Positions 9,779-18,303 of a stretch of DNA of 64,000 nucleotides are shown here, in pieces. Within the stretch, counting starts at the first letter, position 1. Each line of letters opens with the position of its first letter. The translations under genes were made by a program, and so were the position numbers. The notes below the pieces were generated by a model. It saw nothing but the letters and a program-made list of their open reading frames with translations. It did not search any database and was not told where the DNA came from. This DNA is from Sphingobacteriales bacterium (GTDB lineage: Bacteria; Bacteroidota; Bacteroidia; Chitinophagales; JADIYW01), in assembly GCA_947460245.1 (NCBI GenBank), contig CANHGL010000003.1, positions 1 through 64,000 of the forward strand, read 5' to 3'.

Positions 9779-9985
9779 TTATTTTAAGAGTACACGATTT
9801 TTTTCGAATTCAATAATATCTCCTGCTTTAAGTTTATTACGTTTCCGAGTTTCTTTTTTTTTATTCACTTTTACAGCACCTGCTTCAATGGCGGCATTAG
9901 CATCTCCACCAGTTTCACACCATCCCATTGCTTTTAATAGCTGATTGAGTAGAATTAGTTCGTCTTTTATTTTGAATTCTTCCAT
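9779..9985 (-). CDS. small S4-domain RNA-binding protein (YbcJ-like)
   Basis: A 68-residue protein that is almost entirely one S4 RNA-binding domain: LLKAMGWCETGGDANAAIEA, then GAVKVN, a run of basic residues KKKETRKRNK, and GDIIEF. This matches the YbcJ/RqcP-like small S4 proteins that bind structured RNA. The spacing of Gly-Ala-Val-Lys-Val-Asn and the basic patch are the residues expected to touch RNA. It is convergent with acs. It lies on the same strand as the DUF4476 gene and dnaE but 60 bp from the former. RNA target unknown. Confidence 0.8.
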   Translation of the reverse strand: MEEFKIKDELILLNQLLKAMGWCETGGDANAAIEAGAVKVNKKKETRKRNKLKAGDIIEFEKNRVLLK

Positions 9986-10045
9986 GATGTAATTTATTTT
10001 TTCAGTGAAGATAAGTTATGATAATTAAAATTTATGTAGTAAAAT

Positions 10046-10825
10046 TTATCTGGAGTTAATATATTTATCTAATTCTGAACTATAACTACTAAATGTAAAG
10101 TCATTATATAGAGTATAGTAGTTGCGTTTGTCTGTAGTGATGTCATAACAATATTTCGCGAGTTCCAATTTGTTCTTTTCAAATGCAAATTGAATAAGTA
10201 GCTGATGAACTTGCGCAGTAGCTAATTGCTTTCCTTTTAAAGCAGTTTTTGCTACCTCTATCATTTTTTCTTCAAAGGTTACATGCTTCATAGTTTCAAT
10301 TAAACTTTGTAATCCGGCATCATCCATTAGGTTTCCATTATTCCCATATCCTCCATATGGATAGTTGTTATATGGGTCACGGTCGTCGTCGTCATTGTGA
10401 TTATGACCAGAGGTATTGTTATTCCCATTGCCTATTGGAGGGCAGTTAGGTAATGGATAATTACAGACAGGTGGACCGTTTAATAGATTATCTATGTACC
10501 AGGTTCTTTGCACAAAAGGAATTCTATCAATTATTCTCAGATTGAAATAAGATTCTATCTCTGCAACAGTCCTGAATCCTTCTGCTATAGAGATAGTTCG
10601 GTTTATAACTAATCTATTCCCATATCTATTGTCATAAACCTTTAGTCTGTAATTACCAGGATATAAGTCAAAAAACCTATAGATATTGGTTGTTGACGTC
10701 ATAGTTTGATTATTCAAACTAACGGTATAGTTTCCACGTGGATTAATTTTTAGAAAAAATTCCGCCGCCGCAAAGATACTGCTGCATAAGAAAATAGAAA
10801 TTGCGAGTGTAGATACTTTTTTCAT
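10046..10825 (-). CDS. secreted DUF4476 domain protein
   Basis: A protein of about 259 residues with a signal peptide (MKKVSTLAISIFL...), an N-terminal part of about 90 residues, an Asn/Asp/Gly-rich linker containing HNHNDDDDRDP and YGGYGNN, and a C-terminal region of about 95 residues (MKHVTFEEKMIEVAKTAL onward) that matches DUF4476, a helical domain common in Bacteroidota. The start is the ATG at 10825; an in-frame TTG five codons upstream would only add residues before a clean signal peptide. The linker is flexible and acidic and may bind cations, which is speculation. It lies between the S4-domain gene and dnaE on the same strand. Function unknown. Confidence 0.7.
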   Translation of the reverse strand: MKKVSTLAISIFLCSSIFAAAEFFLKINPRGNYTVSLNNQTMTSTTNIYRFFDLYPGNYRLKVYDNRYGNRLVINRTISIAEGFRTVAEIESYFNLRIIDRIPFVQRTWYIDNLLNGPPVCNYPLPNCPPIGNGNNNTSGHNHNDDDDRDPYNNYPYGGYGNNGNLMDDAGLQSLIETMKHVTFEEKMIEVAKTALKGKQLATAQVHQLLIQFAFEKNKLELAKYCYDITTDKRNYYTLYNDFTFSSYSSELDKYINSR

Positions 10826-10880
10826 AGGAATTATTTCCAAAAGGTATTACAATCATCGTGCCAAAATCTATAATAAGGAT

Positions 10881-13800
10881 TTATACCACAACTTTTACCA
10901 CAATATTAGGAATTTGACTAAGGAGGAAGAATAAATCTTTATCAATCCTAACGCCTGTTTTTGCTGATCTGAATGTAAGAGGTTGTTCATTGTCATCAAA
11001 CAGGAAAACAGTAAATGGCTTTTTCCCTGGGTATTTAGAAATAATCTTAAAAATTTTTTCCACCTTTTCATCATCCAGGTGCTTATAGTGCATTAGAAGA
11101 CGAAATTCTTTAGAATATTTATCCAGCACATCCTGTAAGAATTCCATCTGGTGCACGCGCAATTCAAATCTCGATTTATCTCTATAGCTTTGTTTATAGG
11201 TTCCTTTTAGAAGTAATCGGTGGCCTTGTTCTAAAAATGCTAAGTATTTGTTGTAGTCTTCATGAAAGAAAGCAAACTCCATAGTTCCATCAAGATCTTC
11301 CATGGTAACAATTGCCCATGGTCTTCCATTTTTATCGGCTCGCTTAACTACACTGGATACCATACAAGCTAGAGCAACTTCTTTATCTCTGAACTTTTCA
11401 ATATTGTCAAAGTCTGTATTGGTAAAATTCTTGATTTCTATTTCAAAGTCATCTAATGGGTGTCCGGAAATATAAATACCTGTTACTTCTTTTTCTTTTT
11501 GTAGTTTCTCAAAGGACTGCCATGGATTGGCATGTGGTATTTCCGGTTCTGGTATTTCCGCATCTGCAGTATCGCCAAACAAAGAAAAAGCATTGGAACT
11601 GCTTTGCTCTTTTGTATTATTTCCATATCGTATACTGAGTTCAATAAAATTAGAATCGTCTTTGTACTGATGAAAATATTGTGCACGGTGCACGTTAGGA
11701 AAGCCGTCAAATGCTCCTGCTTGTGCAAGCGCTTCCAGATTTTTCTTGTTTGCAGTCCTTAAATTAATTCTCTTAGTAAGATCAAAAATATTTTTGAATG
11801 GACCATTTTTTTCTCTTTCTTCTAATATGGAGGTTACAGCAGCTTCTCCGCATCCTTTGATGGCCGATAGTGCAAATCGAATTTCACCTGCTTTATTTAC
11901 AGAGAATCTCACATCGCTTTCATTAATATCGGGACCGAGTGTCGGAACATTCATCCTTCTGCACTCACTCAGGAAGAAATTAATTTGTTTGATATCACTC
12001 ATATTATGAGAGAGCACAGAAGCCATATACTCTGCAGGATAATGTGCTTTCAGGTAAGCAGTCTGATAAGCTACCAATGCATAGCAGGTAGAATGCGATT
12101 TATTAAATGCATAGGATGCAAAACGTTCCCAGTCTGTCCATATTTTTAAACAGACTTCTTCACTGATATTATTTTTTTCACATCCTTCAACGAATAAAGG
12201 CTTAAGACTGTCTAGTTTAGGCCTGTCTTTCTTACCCATTGCTTTTCTCAATTCATCTGCTTTACCCTTGGAGAATCCGGCAAGTTTCTGAGAGAGTAGC
12301 ATCACTTGCTCTTGGTATACAGTTATACCATAGGTTTCCCTAAGTAATTCTTCCATTTCTGGTAAGTCATAGGAAATGGATTCTTTCCCATTTTTTCGAA
12401 GAATAAATTTGGGGATATATTCCATCGGGCCCGGACGATAAAGTGCGTTCATGGCAATTAAGTCACCAAATTTATCTGGCTTTAACTCACGTAAATATTT
12501 CTGCATTCCAGGGCTTTCAAACTGGAAGGTCCCAATGGTATCACCACGCTGATAGAGTTCAAATGTTTTTTTATCATCTAATGGAATAGTGTTGATGTCG
12601 ATATTAATCCCATGAATTTTATCTATTAGTTTCAGGGCATCTCTAAGAATGGTAAGGGTCTTTAATCCCAGGAAATCCATTTTAAGCATGCCTGCATTTT
12701 CAATGATACTGCCATCGAACTGCGTAACTAAGAGTTCTGCGTCTTTTGAAGTACAGACAGGAACATAGTTTACAATATCATCCGGTGCAATAATCACAGC
12801 AGAGGCATGTATACCTCTGTTTCTTATAGAGCCTTCGAGGTTTTCTGCAAGCTTTAATGTTCTGCACCGCATATCCCCATCCTGCTGACGAATATTACGT
12901 AATTCTTCTACTTCTTTAAAGGCTTCTGCCAATGTTATCTTTGGTCGCTCAGGCACCAACTTAGACATTTTATCGGTGTCGGATAATGGAACCTTTAAAA
13001 CGCGTCCAACGTCTTTGATGGAGCTCTTTGCTGCCATAGTTCCATAGGTGATAATTTGTGCCACCTGATTTTTGCCGTACTTTTCTACAACATAGTCGAT
13101 TACTTTTTGTCTGCCTTCATCATCAAAGTCGATATCAATATCCGGCATAGAGATACGTTCGGGATTAAGAAAACGCTCGAAAAGTAAGTTGTATTTTATT
13201 GGGTCTACATTAGTGATACCAATTGCATAAGCCACTGCAGATCCTGCTGCAGATCCTCTTCCTGGTCCGATAGATACATTTAATTTTCTTCCCTCATTGA
13301 TGAAGTCCTGAACAATCAGGAAGTAGCCTGGGAATCCCATATGCGCTATTGTCTTGAGTTCAAAATCCAGTCGCTCAATAATATCGATGGGTAAAATTTC
13401 TCCCCATCTTTTTCGTGCTCCATCAAAGGTTAAGAACTTTAGGTATTCATTCTGATCAGTGAAGCCAATCGGTAACTGAAAGGCGGGTAGTAGTATGTTT
13501 CTCTCCAAGTTCAGACTTTGAACTTTCTCTACAATATCTAGTGTGTTTTCAATAGCTTGCGGAATATCTTTAAAAAGCTCCTTCATCTCGTACTGAGTTT
13601 TGAAAAAGAACTTATCATTAGGGAATTTAAATCTATCCGGATCTATAAAGTCTTTACCTGTCTGAAGGCACAATAAAATATCGTGTGCCTCACTGTCTTT
13701 TTGATCTACATAGTGAGAATCGTTGGTGGCAATCACCTTTACGCGGTGTTTTACAGAAAATTTTAGTAATTCCTGATTAATCATCTCCTGACTCCACCCA

Positions 13801-14360
13801 GTTCCATCTAAATCATCTATTTCATGTCTTTGCAGTTCGATATAGTAATCTTCGCCAAAGATATCCAGCCATTCTAGAAATACCTTTTCTGCTGCTGCAA
13901 CACCTTTGTGCATTATAGTTTGTGGTACCTCAGCACCTACACAACAAGTAGTGGCAATAATACCTTCGCTGTATTCTTTTATGAGTGCTCGGTCTACGCG
14001 TGGAAAGTCCATGTAGATACCATCAATAAACCCAGAGGATACAATCTTCATCAGATTTTTATATCCTATTTCATTTTTAGCCATCAGAAGCTGGTGGTAT
14101 CTTTTGTCTCTGTGTTCGCGTGTAAACTTTTTATTAAAACGATCTTCTACTACATACACTTCACAACCTAATATAGGTTTTATACCATGCTTTTTACAAG
14201 CTGCAAAATGCTTAAAAACACCAAACATATTACCGTGATCGGTAATAGCCACAGCAGGCATGTTATCTGCTTTTGCTTTTTTAACCATTGAGTCAATATC
14301 TGCAGCTCCATCGAGCATGGAATATTGTGTGTGGCAATGGAGTGGAGCGAAATCGCACAT
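10881..14360 (-). CDS. dnaE: DNA polymerase III alpha subunit
   Basis: The catalytic subunit of the chromosomal replicase, 1159 residues, the usual size for DnaE. The N-terminal PHP domain starts with HCHTQYSMLDGA and AITDHGNMFG. The palm contains GRGSAAGSAVAYA and the metal-binding PDIDIDFDD aspartates (about 400-408). The fingers, a helix-hairpin-helix region and an OB-fold domain (about 985-1070, VALACMVSSVVKRADKNGRP) follow. It is probably transcribed from its own promoter at about 14378-14405. The downstream DUF4476 gene starts 55 bp after it. No missing motif noticed. Confidence 0.97.
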   Translation of the reverse strand: MCDFAPLHCHTQYSMLDGAADIDSMVKKAKADNMPAVAITDHGNMFGVFKHFAACKKHGIKPILGCEVYVVEDRFNKKFTREHRDKRYHQLLMAKNEIGYKNLMKIVSSGFIDGIYMDFPRVDRALIKEYSEGIIATTCCVGAEVPQTIMHKGVAAAEKVFLEWLDIFGEDYYIELQRHEIDDLDGTGWSQEMINQELLKFSVKHRVKVIATNDSHYVDQKDSEAHDILLCLQTGKDFIDPDRFKFPNDKFFFKTQYEMKELFKDIPQAIENTLDIVEKVQSLNLERNILLPAFQLPIGFTDQNEYLKFLTFDGARKRWGEILPIDIIERLDFELKTIAHMGFPGYFLIVQDFINEGRKLNVSIGPGRGSAAGSAVAYAIGITNVDPIKYNLLFERFLNPERISMPDIDIDFDDEGRQKVIDYVVEKYGKNQVAQIITYGTMAAKSSIKDVGRVLKVPLSDTDKMSKLVPERPKITLAEAFKEVEELRNIRQQDGDMRCRTLKLAENLEGSIRNRGIHASAVIIAPDDIVNYVPVCTSKDAELLVTQFDGSIIENAGMLKMDFLGLKTLTILRDALKLIDKIHGINIDINTIPLDDKKTFELYQRGDTIGTFQFESPGMQKYLRELKPDKFGDLIAMNALYRPGPMEYIPKFILRKNGKESISYDLPEMEELLRETYGITVYQEQVMLLSQKLAGFSKGKADELRKAMGKKDRPKLDSLKPLFVEGCEKNNISEEVCLKIWTDWERFASYAFNKSHSTCYALVAYQTAYLKAHYPAEYMASVLSHNMSDIKQINFFLSECRRMNVPTLGPDINESDVRFSVNKAGEIRFALSAIKGCGEAAVTSILEEREKNGPFKNIFDLTKRINLRTANKKNLEALAQAGAFDGFPNVHRAQYFHQYKDDSNFIELSIRYGNNTKEQSSSNAFSLFGDTADAEIPEPEIPHANPWQSFEKLQKEKEVTGIYISGHPLDDFEIEIKNFTNTDFDNIEKFRDKEVALACMVSSVVKRADKNGRPWAIVTMEDLDGTMEFAFFHEDYNKYLAFLEQGHRLLLKGTYKQSYRDKSRFELRVHQMEFLQDVLDKYSKEFRLLMHYKHLDDEKVEKIFKIISKYPGKKPFTVFLFDDNEQPLTFRSAKTGVRIDKDLFFLLSQIPNIVVKVVV

Positions 14361-14377
14361 GGGATTTATAATTTATC

Positions 14378-14405
14378 GAAATCTATATAATGCTAAACCA
14401 TTCAA
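14378..14405 (-). promoter_or_regulatory. probable dnaE promoter (-33 and -7)
   Basis: On the minus strand TTG (14405-14403) is followed after 17 bp by TAGATTTC (14385-14378), one mismatch from the consensus TAnnTTTG. The spacing falls in the 17-23 bp range reported for Flavobacterium promoters, and the box ends 17 bp before the dnaE ATG. Confidence 0.5.
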
Positions 14406-14597
14406 TTACTCGGAGTACAGAGTACATTGAATACCTAAAATTAAGTCAGAATTAGCTTGCTAGTTTTTATTTTATAGTTTTTATTTTTCAACAAGTATTC
14501 ATTTAAAGTTGACCATTTATAACTCGTTTTCAGTAAGATACTTAGGTGTTTTTCTGTATTCATGGGAAGTAGTAATAGTATATAAATCTTTTTCTAC

Positions 14598-14615
14598 TTT
14601 CAATAAATATTGAAA
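14598..14615. promoter_or_regulatory. palindrome, candidate operator of the GbsR/MarR-type regulator
   Basis: Two perfect 8-bp arms flank a 2-bp centre: TTTCAATA-AA-TATTGAAA. It ends 29 bp before the ATG of the regulator at 14645. Dimeric winged-helix regulators bind such sites and often control themselves, so autoregulation is a reasonable inference. The surrounding 284-bp gap also holds the dnaE promoter at its left end; I see nothing else in it apart from a short tandem GAGTACA pair near 14413. Confidence 0.45.
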
Positions 14616-14644
14616 CTTTATTGGGATTATGTGTAAGTTTGTGT

Positions 14645-15151
14645 ATGACAATCAAAGAGGCAAAACAGCAATTTATTCAATCATGGGGTGCCATTGGAAC
14701 ACAGTGGGGGGTTAACAAGACTATGGCGCAGATTCATGCGCTCTTGTTAGTGTCTAATGGTCCATTGAGTACGGAAGAAATTATGGAGCAATTGTCTATC
14801 TCTCGTGGAAATGCTAATATGAATATCCGGGAGTTAATGGAGTGGGCATTGGTAGATAAAGTATTTAAGGCGGGAGAGCGCAGAGATTTTTTTATTGCAG
14901 AAAAAGATATCTGGAGAGTAGCAAGACAGGTAGCTAAAATCCGTAAAAAGAGAGAGCTTGAGCCTATTATTCGACTTCTAGATCAGATTGAAAATATAGA
15001 AGGTGTAAAAAATGAAGAATTAAAAACTTTTTTAAAGCTTTTGCATGATGTCAGAAGGCTTGCGCTAAATGCAGAGCGGCTGATTGATGGTATTGTTAAA
15101 TCCGAAGAGAATTGGTTTTGGGGCAGGGTGTTCAAGTTATTTACCAAGTGA
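14645..15151 (+). CDS. GbsR/MarR-family transcriptional regulator
   Basis: A winged helix-turn-helix regulator of about 168 residues. The motif GAIGTQWGVNKTMAQIHALL near the N-terminus and the HTH segment STEEIMEQLSISRGNANMNI are typical of the GbsR branch of MarR-like proteins, whose founding member represses choline uptake genes in Bacillus. A helical dimerisation C-terminus follows, ending ENWFWGRVFKLFTK. I chose ATG 14645; a TTG at 14621 would add eight residues absent from relatives. A palindrome lies just upstream. Its 3' end overlaps the convergent YkgJ-like gene by 15 bp. The signal it senses cannot be inferred, as no choline or osmolyte gene is nearby. Confidence 0.8.
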   Translation: MTIKEAKQQFIQSWGAIGTQWGVNKTMAQIHALLLVSNGPLSTEEIMEQLSISRGNANMNIRELMEWALVDKVFKAGERRDFFIAEKDIWRVARQVAKIRKKRELEPIIRLLDQIENIEGVKNEELKTFLKLLHDVRRLALNAERLIDGIVKSEENWFWGRVFKLFTK

Positions 15152-15643
15152 CAGGCTTGAGGATATATTATCCAGGATACGAGCTACCGCAGGGCATATT
15201 TCGGCATTCTTAACGGTAAGATCCAGTATTTTCTGAACTTTCTTTTGGTGAGTATGTGGATACTCTCTGCAAGCTTGTGGTCTGAAGCTGTAGATAGAAC
15301 AAAAATTATCTGAGCCTAAAAAAGGACAAGGTGTTTCATTAAAAATAAAATCACCGTCTTCATCTTTCTTGACATATTCAGACATAAATTTTTTAGTGGA
15401 TAGATGGAGTCCTTTACTAATGCTGTTAATGTCTTCATTTAGCAGTAACGGGGGAGTGGTTTTACAGCAGTTGGCGCACTTTAAACAATCTATTTCTGAG
15501 AATGCTTCCTCATGTTGAGTATGGAAAAGTTCATCCGCATCCATGCTTTTCAGTACTTTAATTTGTTGAATCGTCTTGAGGTGCGCTTTCTTATTTTTTA
15601 AAGCCTGTTGAGGTAATTTTTTTATGACTTCTTGTATGTTCAT
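15137..15643 (-). CDS. YkgJ-family cysteine cluster protein
   Basis: A 168-residue protein with a cysteine-rich core: CLKCANCC near residue 55, then CPFLGSDNFCSI and FRPQACREYP. This is the pattern of the YkgJ/UPF0153 family, described as a putative zinc- or iron-binding cluster protein. The cysteines probably hold one metal centre; no enzymatic role is established for the family. It is the last gene of the minus-strand operon with nadC, the lipid kinase and the SUI1-like gene, 20 bp after the latter. Its end overlaps the regulator at 14645-15151. Confidence 0.75.
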   Translation of the reverse strand: MNIQEVIKKLPQQALKNKKAHLKTIQQIKVLKSMDADELFHTQHEEAFSEIDCLKCANCCKTTPPLLLNEDINSISKGLHLSTKKFMSEYVKKDEDGDFIFNETPCPFLGSDNFCSIYSFRPQACREYPHTHQKKVQKILDLTVKNAEICPAVARILDNISSSLSLGK

Positions 15644-15663
15644 TGTCGCGATACAATTTTAAG

Positions 15664-16002
15664 TTATCGGATTTTTACCTTATACCCTTCTTTTTCGAGG
15701 ATATCCTTTACCTTGCTTTTGAAATCTCCTTGAATTACTATTTCTCCTTCTTTAGCACTTCCTCCAACTCCACATTTTGTCTTTAATAGTTTTGCAAGAT
15801 CTTCTAGATCTGAGCTGCTGCCTATAAAATTCTGTATTAGTGTTACTGTTTTACCTTTACGTTGTTTTGAATCAGATAGAACTATTAGTTGCTGTAATGA
15901 AGGTGCAAGTGTTTCTTGTTCATCGGAGTTATTCAACGTATAATCGAAATTAGGATCAGTTGAATATACGGTACCTAGTCTTTCTTTCCGGTTTTTGCTC
16001 AT
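15664..16002 (-). CDS. SUI1/eIF1-like translation factor (YciH family)
   Basis: A 112-residue protein with the eIF1/SUI1 fold: the N-terminal half is variable and the C-terminal half holds the conserved GKTVTLIQNFIG, LAKLLKTKCGVGGS and IVIQGDFKSKV segments. Archaeal and eukaryotic eIF1 police start-codon choice; the bacterial YciH homologue is poorly understood but affects initiation fidelity in E. coli. Its ATG overlaps the stop of the lipid kinase gene (ATGA at 16002-15999), so translation is coupled. Family assignment is strong; its role here is inference. Confidence 0.88.
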   Translation of the reverse strand: MSKNRKERLGTVYSTDPNFDYTLNNSDEQETLAPSLQQLIVLSDSKQRKGKTVTLIQNFIGSSSDLEDLAKLLKTKCGVGGSAKEGEIVIQGDFKSKVKDILEKEGYKVKIR

Positions 16003-16898
16003 GGTAAATAATCTTGTGGAACAATATAATTAAGGGCTTGTTTTTTTATAGTAGCAGTGATGTTGTTAGTGCAGCCTTTAAAATCACCATCCATCTGTAA
16101 GGCTTGCAGGGTATTCGTGCTTAGTTTTAGTTTTTTACAGGTATATGTTTCCAAAAAATCCTCAGCTGCCACATCTCCCCAAAATGCTTCTTTAATAATA
16201 TGAGGCAGTTTTAACTTATTAAAGTCTTTTACTATTGTGATTTCAAATATACCATCATTCATCACGCTTTCATGACAAAATTCTACGTTGTAGCCTACTT
16301 GTCCGGAATTGGTTATAAGAACGGTATAGGCTTTTCTTGTAAAGGGTTTGTGGTTGTCTAAAGTAATAGTATAGGTAGGGAGTTGATAGGTAAATACAGT
16401 CGATAGTATACTGGTTAGGTAAGACCCTACACCGCGAAAAGGGATTTTATCGAACTGCTGTATCACTTTTCCATCGTATCCTAATCCTGCAGCCATAAAA
16501 AATGCCTGACCATTCAATAATATGGCATCTATGGGAAATATTTTACCCGTATTAATTAATTGGATTGCTTGCGGAATATGAAGGGGTATATTTAATTTGC
16601 GAGCATTAGCATTACCCGATCCAGTTGGAATGTTAGCCATGGTAACACCGGTATTCATTAATACTTGTCCAACTTCATTTTGTGTACCATCTCCACCTAC
16701 CACAGCAACGATATCTATTTCTTCAATTAAACATTGTTGCGCAATCTTAATAGCATGCCCTGCATATTGAGTAGGCATGATGTCATAGGTAAATTTATTA
16801 AGGTCGAGGTTTTGCTTAATCATACGCTCGTTGAATCGGGAACGCAGATTACCACCAGATCTTGGATTTAATATAAAACGGACGCTCTTTTTTTTCAA
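15999..16898 (-). CDS. diacylglycerol kinase family lipid kinase
   Basis: A 299-residue DagK/YegS-type lipid kinase that phosphorylates diacylglycerol or a sphingoid-type lipid with ATP. The N-terminal FILNPRSGG and the nucleotide-binding GGDGTQNEV (about residue 70) are diagnostic, followed by IPTGSGNANARKL. The only sensible start is TTG at 16898-16896, because homologues begin just before the FILNP strand and no ATG lies upstream in frame. It follows nadC by 12 bp and overlaps the SUI1-like gene by 4 bp. The true lipid substrate is unknown; Bacteroidota make sphingolipids, so ceramide or sphingosine is possible. Confidence 0.88.
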   Translation of the reverse strand: MKKKSVRFILNPRSGGNLRSRFNERMIKQNLDLNKFTYDIMPTQYAGHAIKIAQQCLIEEIDIVAVVGGDGTQNEVGQVLMNTGVTMANIPTGSGNANARKLNIPLHIPQAIQLINTGKIFPIDAILLNGQAFFMAAGLGYDGKVIQQFDKIPFRGVGSYLTSILSTVFTYQLPTYTITLDNHKPFTRKAYTVLITNSGQVGYNVEFCHESVMNDGIFEITIVKDFNKLKLPHIIKEAFWGDVAAEDFLETYTCKKLKLSTNTLQALQMDGDFKGCTNNITATIKKQALNYIVPQDYLP

Positions 16899-16910
16899 AA
16901 TACAATAGAT

Positions 16911-17762
16911 TTAAATAATCTCTGCTTTTAAGCTTAAGTCAAGACTCTTCACAGAGTGCGTAAGTGCCCCCACAGAAATGTAATTGACTCCTGTTTCAGC
17001 AAATTTACGTATGGTCTCCAATGTAATTCCTCCGCTGGCTTCTGTATCAAATCTTCCATTTATCAGTTCTATAGCTTCCTTCACTTTTTTAGGAGTAAAG
17101 TTGTCCAACATTATTCGATCTATTCCCCCGCACTCCAATACTTCTTTTACGTCTTCTATACTGCGTGTTTCAACTTCTATGGCCAATTTTAAATGTGTCT
17201 GTTCCAGATAGTGATGTGCTTTGCTGATAGCTTTGGTTATTCCTCCACAGAAATCAATATGATTATCTTTAAGTAGAATCATATCATAGAGTCCAAAACG
17301 ATGGTTACAACCGCCACCAACAGTTACTGCATATTTTTCCAGAAAACGTAGGTTAGGTGTTGTTTTTCTTGTATCCATTACCTTTGCCCTTGTACCCTCA
17401 ATGGCTTTAACATAGGCATTTGTTATGGTAGCAATACCACTCATGCGCTGCATGCAGTTTAAAACTAATCGCTCTGCTGTTAAAATAGATATGGCATTGC
17501 CATAGACAGTTAGAATAATATCTCCTTTTTGTACATATGCACCATCAGTGTAATTACATTTTACTGTAAGGTCTGAATCTACTTTTTGAAATATGGCAAG
17601 TGCCACAGGGATACCACAAATAATGCCATCTTCTTTTACGAGAAGCTGAGCGCTTCCTGTACTGTCTTTTTCCAATGCTGCCAGAGAGGTGTGATCGCCA
17701 TCACGAACGTCTTCCTGTAAGGCTTTTTCAATAAGCTGATCGAGTTCATGTTTATCTATCAT
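16911..17762 (-). CDS. nadC: nicotinate-nucleotide pyrophosphorylase (carboxylating)
   Basis: Makes nicotinate mononucleotide from quinolinate and PRPP, the entry into NAD synthesis. The 283-residue protein contains the family core MDTRKTTPNLRFLEKYAV, the GGGCNHRFGLYD loop, KDNHID, and the late IEVETRSIEDVKE and SGGITLETI strands, all expected in quinolinate phosphoribosyltransferases. It sits in an operon: the DUF4783 gene lies 65 bp upstream and the lipid kinase 12 bp downstream. No nadA or nadB is present in this window. Confidence 0.96.
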   Translation of the reverse strand: MIDKHELDQLIEKALQEDVRDGDHTSLAALEKDSTGSAQLLVKEDGIICGIPVALAIFQKVDSDLTVKCNYTDGAYVQKGDIILTVYGNAISILTAERLVLNCMQRMSGIATITNAYVKAIEGTRAKVMDTRKTTPNLRFLEKYAVTVGGGCNHRFGLYDMILLKDNHIDFCGGITKAISKAHHYLEQTHLKLAIEVETRSIEDVKEVLECGGIDRIMLDNFTPKKVKEAIELINGRFDTEASGGITLETIRKFAETGVNYISVGALTHSVKSLDLSLKAEII

Positions 17763-17827
17763 GAAGCAAGATTAATGATTTTGATGAAATAAATGAAATA
17801 AACGGAATATCTGTTCTACTAAAATAC

Positions 17828-18220
17828 TTATTCTTTCTCGAACCGGATTTCCTGAGTGTAATTTACGCCATTACTCTTTTTGATGTATACATAGGAACGG
17901 TAAGAACCATTATTAGTACTAAGGCTCCCAATAATATATTGGGCACCATCAGGTGATGTTCCTTTATGAAGTATAGAAAAGTCTCTGGAAGTAAATCTCC
18001 CCAAAAAGTTTCTTAATATCATCTCTGCCTGTTGGCTACTGTAATTATCAGAAACTTCATCTATGGTAATGTCTACTCGTTTATCAAAATTCTTCGCTAA
18101 TGCTGAGGCATTTGCCGTTTTTAATGCTGCAGGAATGGAGCTGATAACGTCCTGACTATTCGCCTTAAATATATAAATCAGAGAAAATATTAATAAGAAT
18201 ATTGGCTTTAAAACCTTCAT
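17828..18220 (-). CDS. secreted DUF4783 protein
   Basis: A 130-residue protein with a signal peptide (ending near KANSQ) and a small mixed alpha/beta domain of about 105 residues: IPAALKTANASALAKNF, AEMILRNFLGRF, then paired beta strands YIIGSLSTNNGSYRSYVYIKK. This is the DUF4783 profile, an NTF2-like fold found in Bacteroidota and often next to nadC, as here. It is the first gene of the nadC operon. No catalytic residue stands out, so it may be a ligand-binding exported protein. Function unknown. Confidence 0.75.
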   Translation of the reverse strand: MKVLKPIFLLIFSLIYIFKANSQDVISSIPAALKTANASALAKNFDKRVDITIDEVSDNYSSQQAEMILRNFLGRFTSRDFSILHKGTSPDGAQYIIGSLSTNNGSYRSYVYIKKSNGVNYTQEIRFEKE

Positions 18221-18235
18221 AAAATCGTATTTTTG
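18202..18235 (+). promoter_or_regulatory. probable gpmI promoter (-33 and -7)
   Basis: TTG at 18202-18204 is followed after 23 bp by TATTTTTG at 18228-18235, an exact match to TAnnTTTG. The -33 box lies inside the start of the divergent DUF4783 gene. The gap to the gpmI start is 68 bp. Confidence 0.55.
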
Positions 18236-18303
18236 TACATGTTAGTGCACATTTAGTGCCAAACATACTCTAAAAAAATAAATTCTAATAAAAAATCACT
18301 TTA

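Noticed and set aside
9752..9782. A/T hairpin between acs and the S4 gene as a bidirectional terminator
   Set aside because: The stem is almost only A-T pairs with mismatches, too weak to call.
11456..12009. Several small open frames opposite or across dnaE
   Set aside because: Their products have no recognisable domain, and dnaE uses this DNA fully on the other strand.
14634..14641. TAAGTTTG, a perfect match to the -7 consensus
   Set aside because: It ends only three bases before the regulator's ATG at 14645, so the transcript would start at or inside the gene.
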